A stretch of 41,293 nt of DNA, taken from Candidatus Heimdallarchaeota archaeon (GTDB lineage Archaea > Asgardarchaeota > Heimdallarchaeia > Heimdallarchaeales > Heimdallarchaeaceae). Under the pieces are notes generated by a model. That model did no database searches, had not been told where the DNA came from, and worked only from the letters and a program-made list of their open reading frames with translations. A program made the position numbers and the translations under genes. Shown here in pieces: positions 40,257-41,293 of the stretch (its first letter is position 1; each line of letters starts with the position of its first letter). The DNA lies in assembly GCA_018238545.1 (NCBI GenBank), contig JABCTC010000030.1, positions 1 to 41,293 on the forward strand, given 5' to 3'.

Positions 40257-41201
40257 ATGAAAAAAATATTTTCCATTTTTGTATTTATTACAATACTATT
40301 ACCTTTATTTTTGGGAAATAGCGTTAGTGCTTCAGATGAAACAAATCTGCCTGTTGTTGAACAAACTATTCAGGAATTACAAGTTGGTGCAATTGCACCT
40401 GATTTTACTGTAAGAGATGTTGATACTAATATTTCATACACTCTAAGTACCTTATTATCGGAAGGTAAAACTGTTTTTATCGATAACTGGGCTACTTGGT
40501 GTGCTCCCTGTAAAGCTTCCATACCCTTCCTTCAAGATCTATATTCAATTTATCCTCAAGATGTAGTAACTATGATTTCAATAGATGAAAGCGTAAGTGA
40601 TAAATTAGAACTAGTCCAACAAGCTAGAAAGAGTGATGATATGGATTGGGTAGTCTCCTTCAATGCAAGTGGTACTATTCAAGATGACTACATGGTTTCT
40701 GGAATTCCAACATTTTATGCCGTTGATCCTGATGGTACAATCTCTTGGAGTCAAGTGGGATATGCAGAAGAATATAGAACTATCTTCCTTGACGAGTTAA
40801 AAGTTGTTCTTCCAATAGATACAGTTGATCCAGTTATTGAAGAGGCTTCTGTAACAATTGGTACTGAATTTTCTATTCTTTATCCAGAAGTAGCAATATA
40901 TGCAAATATTACAGATAACTGGAAAGCAACTCAGGCTACACTTATTCTAGACAATGGTGATGATGTTATTCAATATGATTTGAGTTTGAAAATGAAAGAT
41001 GGTTATGATTTGATAAGCCAGAATGTAAGCTTAGATCCACTGATTTTGTATGGACACAATGCAGTAGACATCAAAATACAAGTTAAAGATTATTATGATA
41101 ATTCTGCAATAGAGACTTTCACACTTAATTTGACTAGTTATGTTGATACAGGTGCACCCGTTATCAACGCTTATTCTTACAATGTTACCGTAGTCAACTG
41201 A
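40257..41201 (+). CDS. Exported TlpA/ResA-like thioredoxin with C-terminal beta domain
   Basis: 314 residues from ATG 40257 (an open TTG start lies 10 codons upstream). The signal peptide is MKKIFSIFVFITILLPLFLG. The thioredoxin fold carries WCAPC (81-85), GAIAPDFTVRDVD at its start and the cis-Pro segment SGIPTFYAVDPDG, as in TlpA/ResA reductases. Residues about 195-310 form a beta-rich domain (VAIYANITDNWKATQATLIL) like an archaeal Ig-type module. There is no membrane helix after it, unlike the thioredoxin at 18086, so it may be secreted or need the signal sequence as an anchor. It probably acts in extracytoplasmic thiol-disulfide exchange with VKOR. Confidence 0.8.
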   Translation: MKKIFSIFVFITILLPLFLGNSVSASDETNLPVVEQTIQELQVGAIAPDFTVRDVDTNISYTLSTLLSEGKTVFIDNWATWCAPCKASIPFLQDLYSIYPQDVVTMISIDESVSDKLELVQQARKSDDMDWVVSFNASGTIQDDYMVSGIPTFYAVDPDGTISWSQVGYAEEYRTIFLDELKVVLPIDTVDPVIEEASVTIGTEFSILYPEVAIYANITDNWKATQATLILDNGDDVIQYDLSLKMKDGYDLISQNVSLDPLILYGHNAVDIKIQVKDYYDNSAIETFTLNLTSYVDTGAPVINAYSYNVTVVN

Positions 41202-41293
41202 TGAGTAAAATCTTACCCAATCTTGTTATGAGGGGGAAGGAGGGGAATAATTTTGAGCAAAAATAATAAAGAGAGTATATGTTAGTGAGAATA

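Noticed and set aside
1..41293. tRNA, rRNA or other standard RNA genes
   Set aside because: I scanned the intergenic gaps for the GGTTCRA T-loop consensus and for RNase P or SRP motifs by eye and saw none; a covariance-model search would be needed to exclude them firmly.
41279..41293. ATG near the right edge as the start of another gene
   Set aside because: Only five codons are visible (MLVRI), too few to support a gene.

Overview
This 41.3-kb, AT-rich window (my impression is about one-third G+C) looks like a chromosomal segment of an Asgard archaeon, possibly of the Heimdallarchaeia; the lineage is inference. Supporting signs are three Ras/Rab/Arf-like small GTPases plus a decayed fourth copy, longin/roadblock-like proteins (one fused to TPR repeats), RING-like zinc proteins, a MoaD/SAMP-type beta-grasp protein ending in GG, archaeal TATA boxes with leaderless or short-leader starts, an F420-type LLM oxidoreductase, and archaeal-style glycogen enzymes of family GH57. 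No rRNA, tRNA, transposase, phage gene or CRISPR array was seen.

Layout. 1-6.5 kb: a longin-like protein, a zinc-ribbon protein, then a minus-strand run of two-HTH protein, small GTPase and variant GTPase, preceded by an Lrp/AsnC-like regulator and a tiny secreted repeat protein. The HTH protein and the adjacent GTPase end in almost the same tail, which is the strangest protein-level observation here. 5.9-7.2 kb: gene-poor DNA with strong inverted repeats, a candidate structured RNA and two decayed C-terminal fragments of a beta-lactamase-like gene. 7.2-13.5 kb: cell-surface genes (membrane protein, beta-lactamase-like hydrolase, truncated flavodoxin-ferredoxin, a circularly permuted peptide-binding protein broken by one TGA) and small zinc proteins. 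13.8-16.4 kb: ubiquitin-fold protein, split sulfopyruvate/phosphonopyruvate decarboxylase, a GTPase relic and an intact GTPase. 16.4-31.4 kb: housekeeping and membrane genes (TrmO-like, sugar nucleotidyltransferase, secreted thioredoxin, threonine synthase, LLM oxidoreductase, cupin, methyltransferases, glycosyltransferase, VKOR) among lineage-specific membrane and zinc proteins, including a membrane-anchored RING-like protein. 31.5-40 kb: a glycogen island with a phosphohexomutase homologue that has lost its catalytic residues, a GH57 branching enzyme, glycogen synthase, GH57 amylase-like and GalT-like genes, then a stand-alone DAK2 protein and a P-loop NTPase. The window ends with a secreted TlpA-like thioredoxin.

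How it fits together. Three themes recur: (i) GTPase signalling with longin-like partners, possibly wired to transcription through the HTH protein that shares the GTPase tail; (ii) alpha-glucan storage and turnover (GalT-like, GH57 and GlgA genes nearly touching, facing the branching enzyme); (iii) extracytoplasmic disulfide chemistry (VKOR plus two exported thioredoxin-fold proteins). Ubiquitin-like and RING-like components are present but scattered, so a functional link between them is only a hypothesis.
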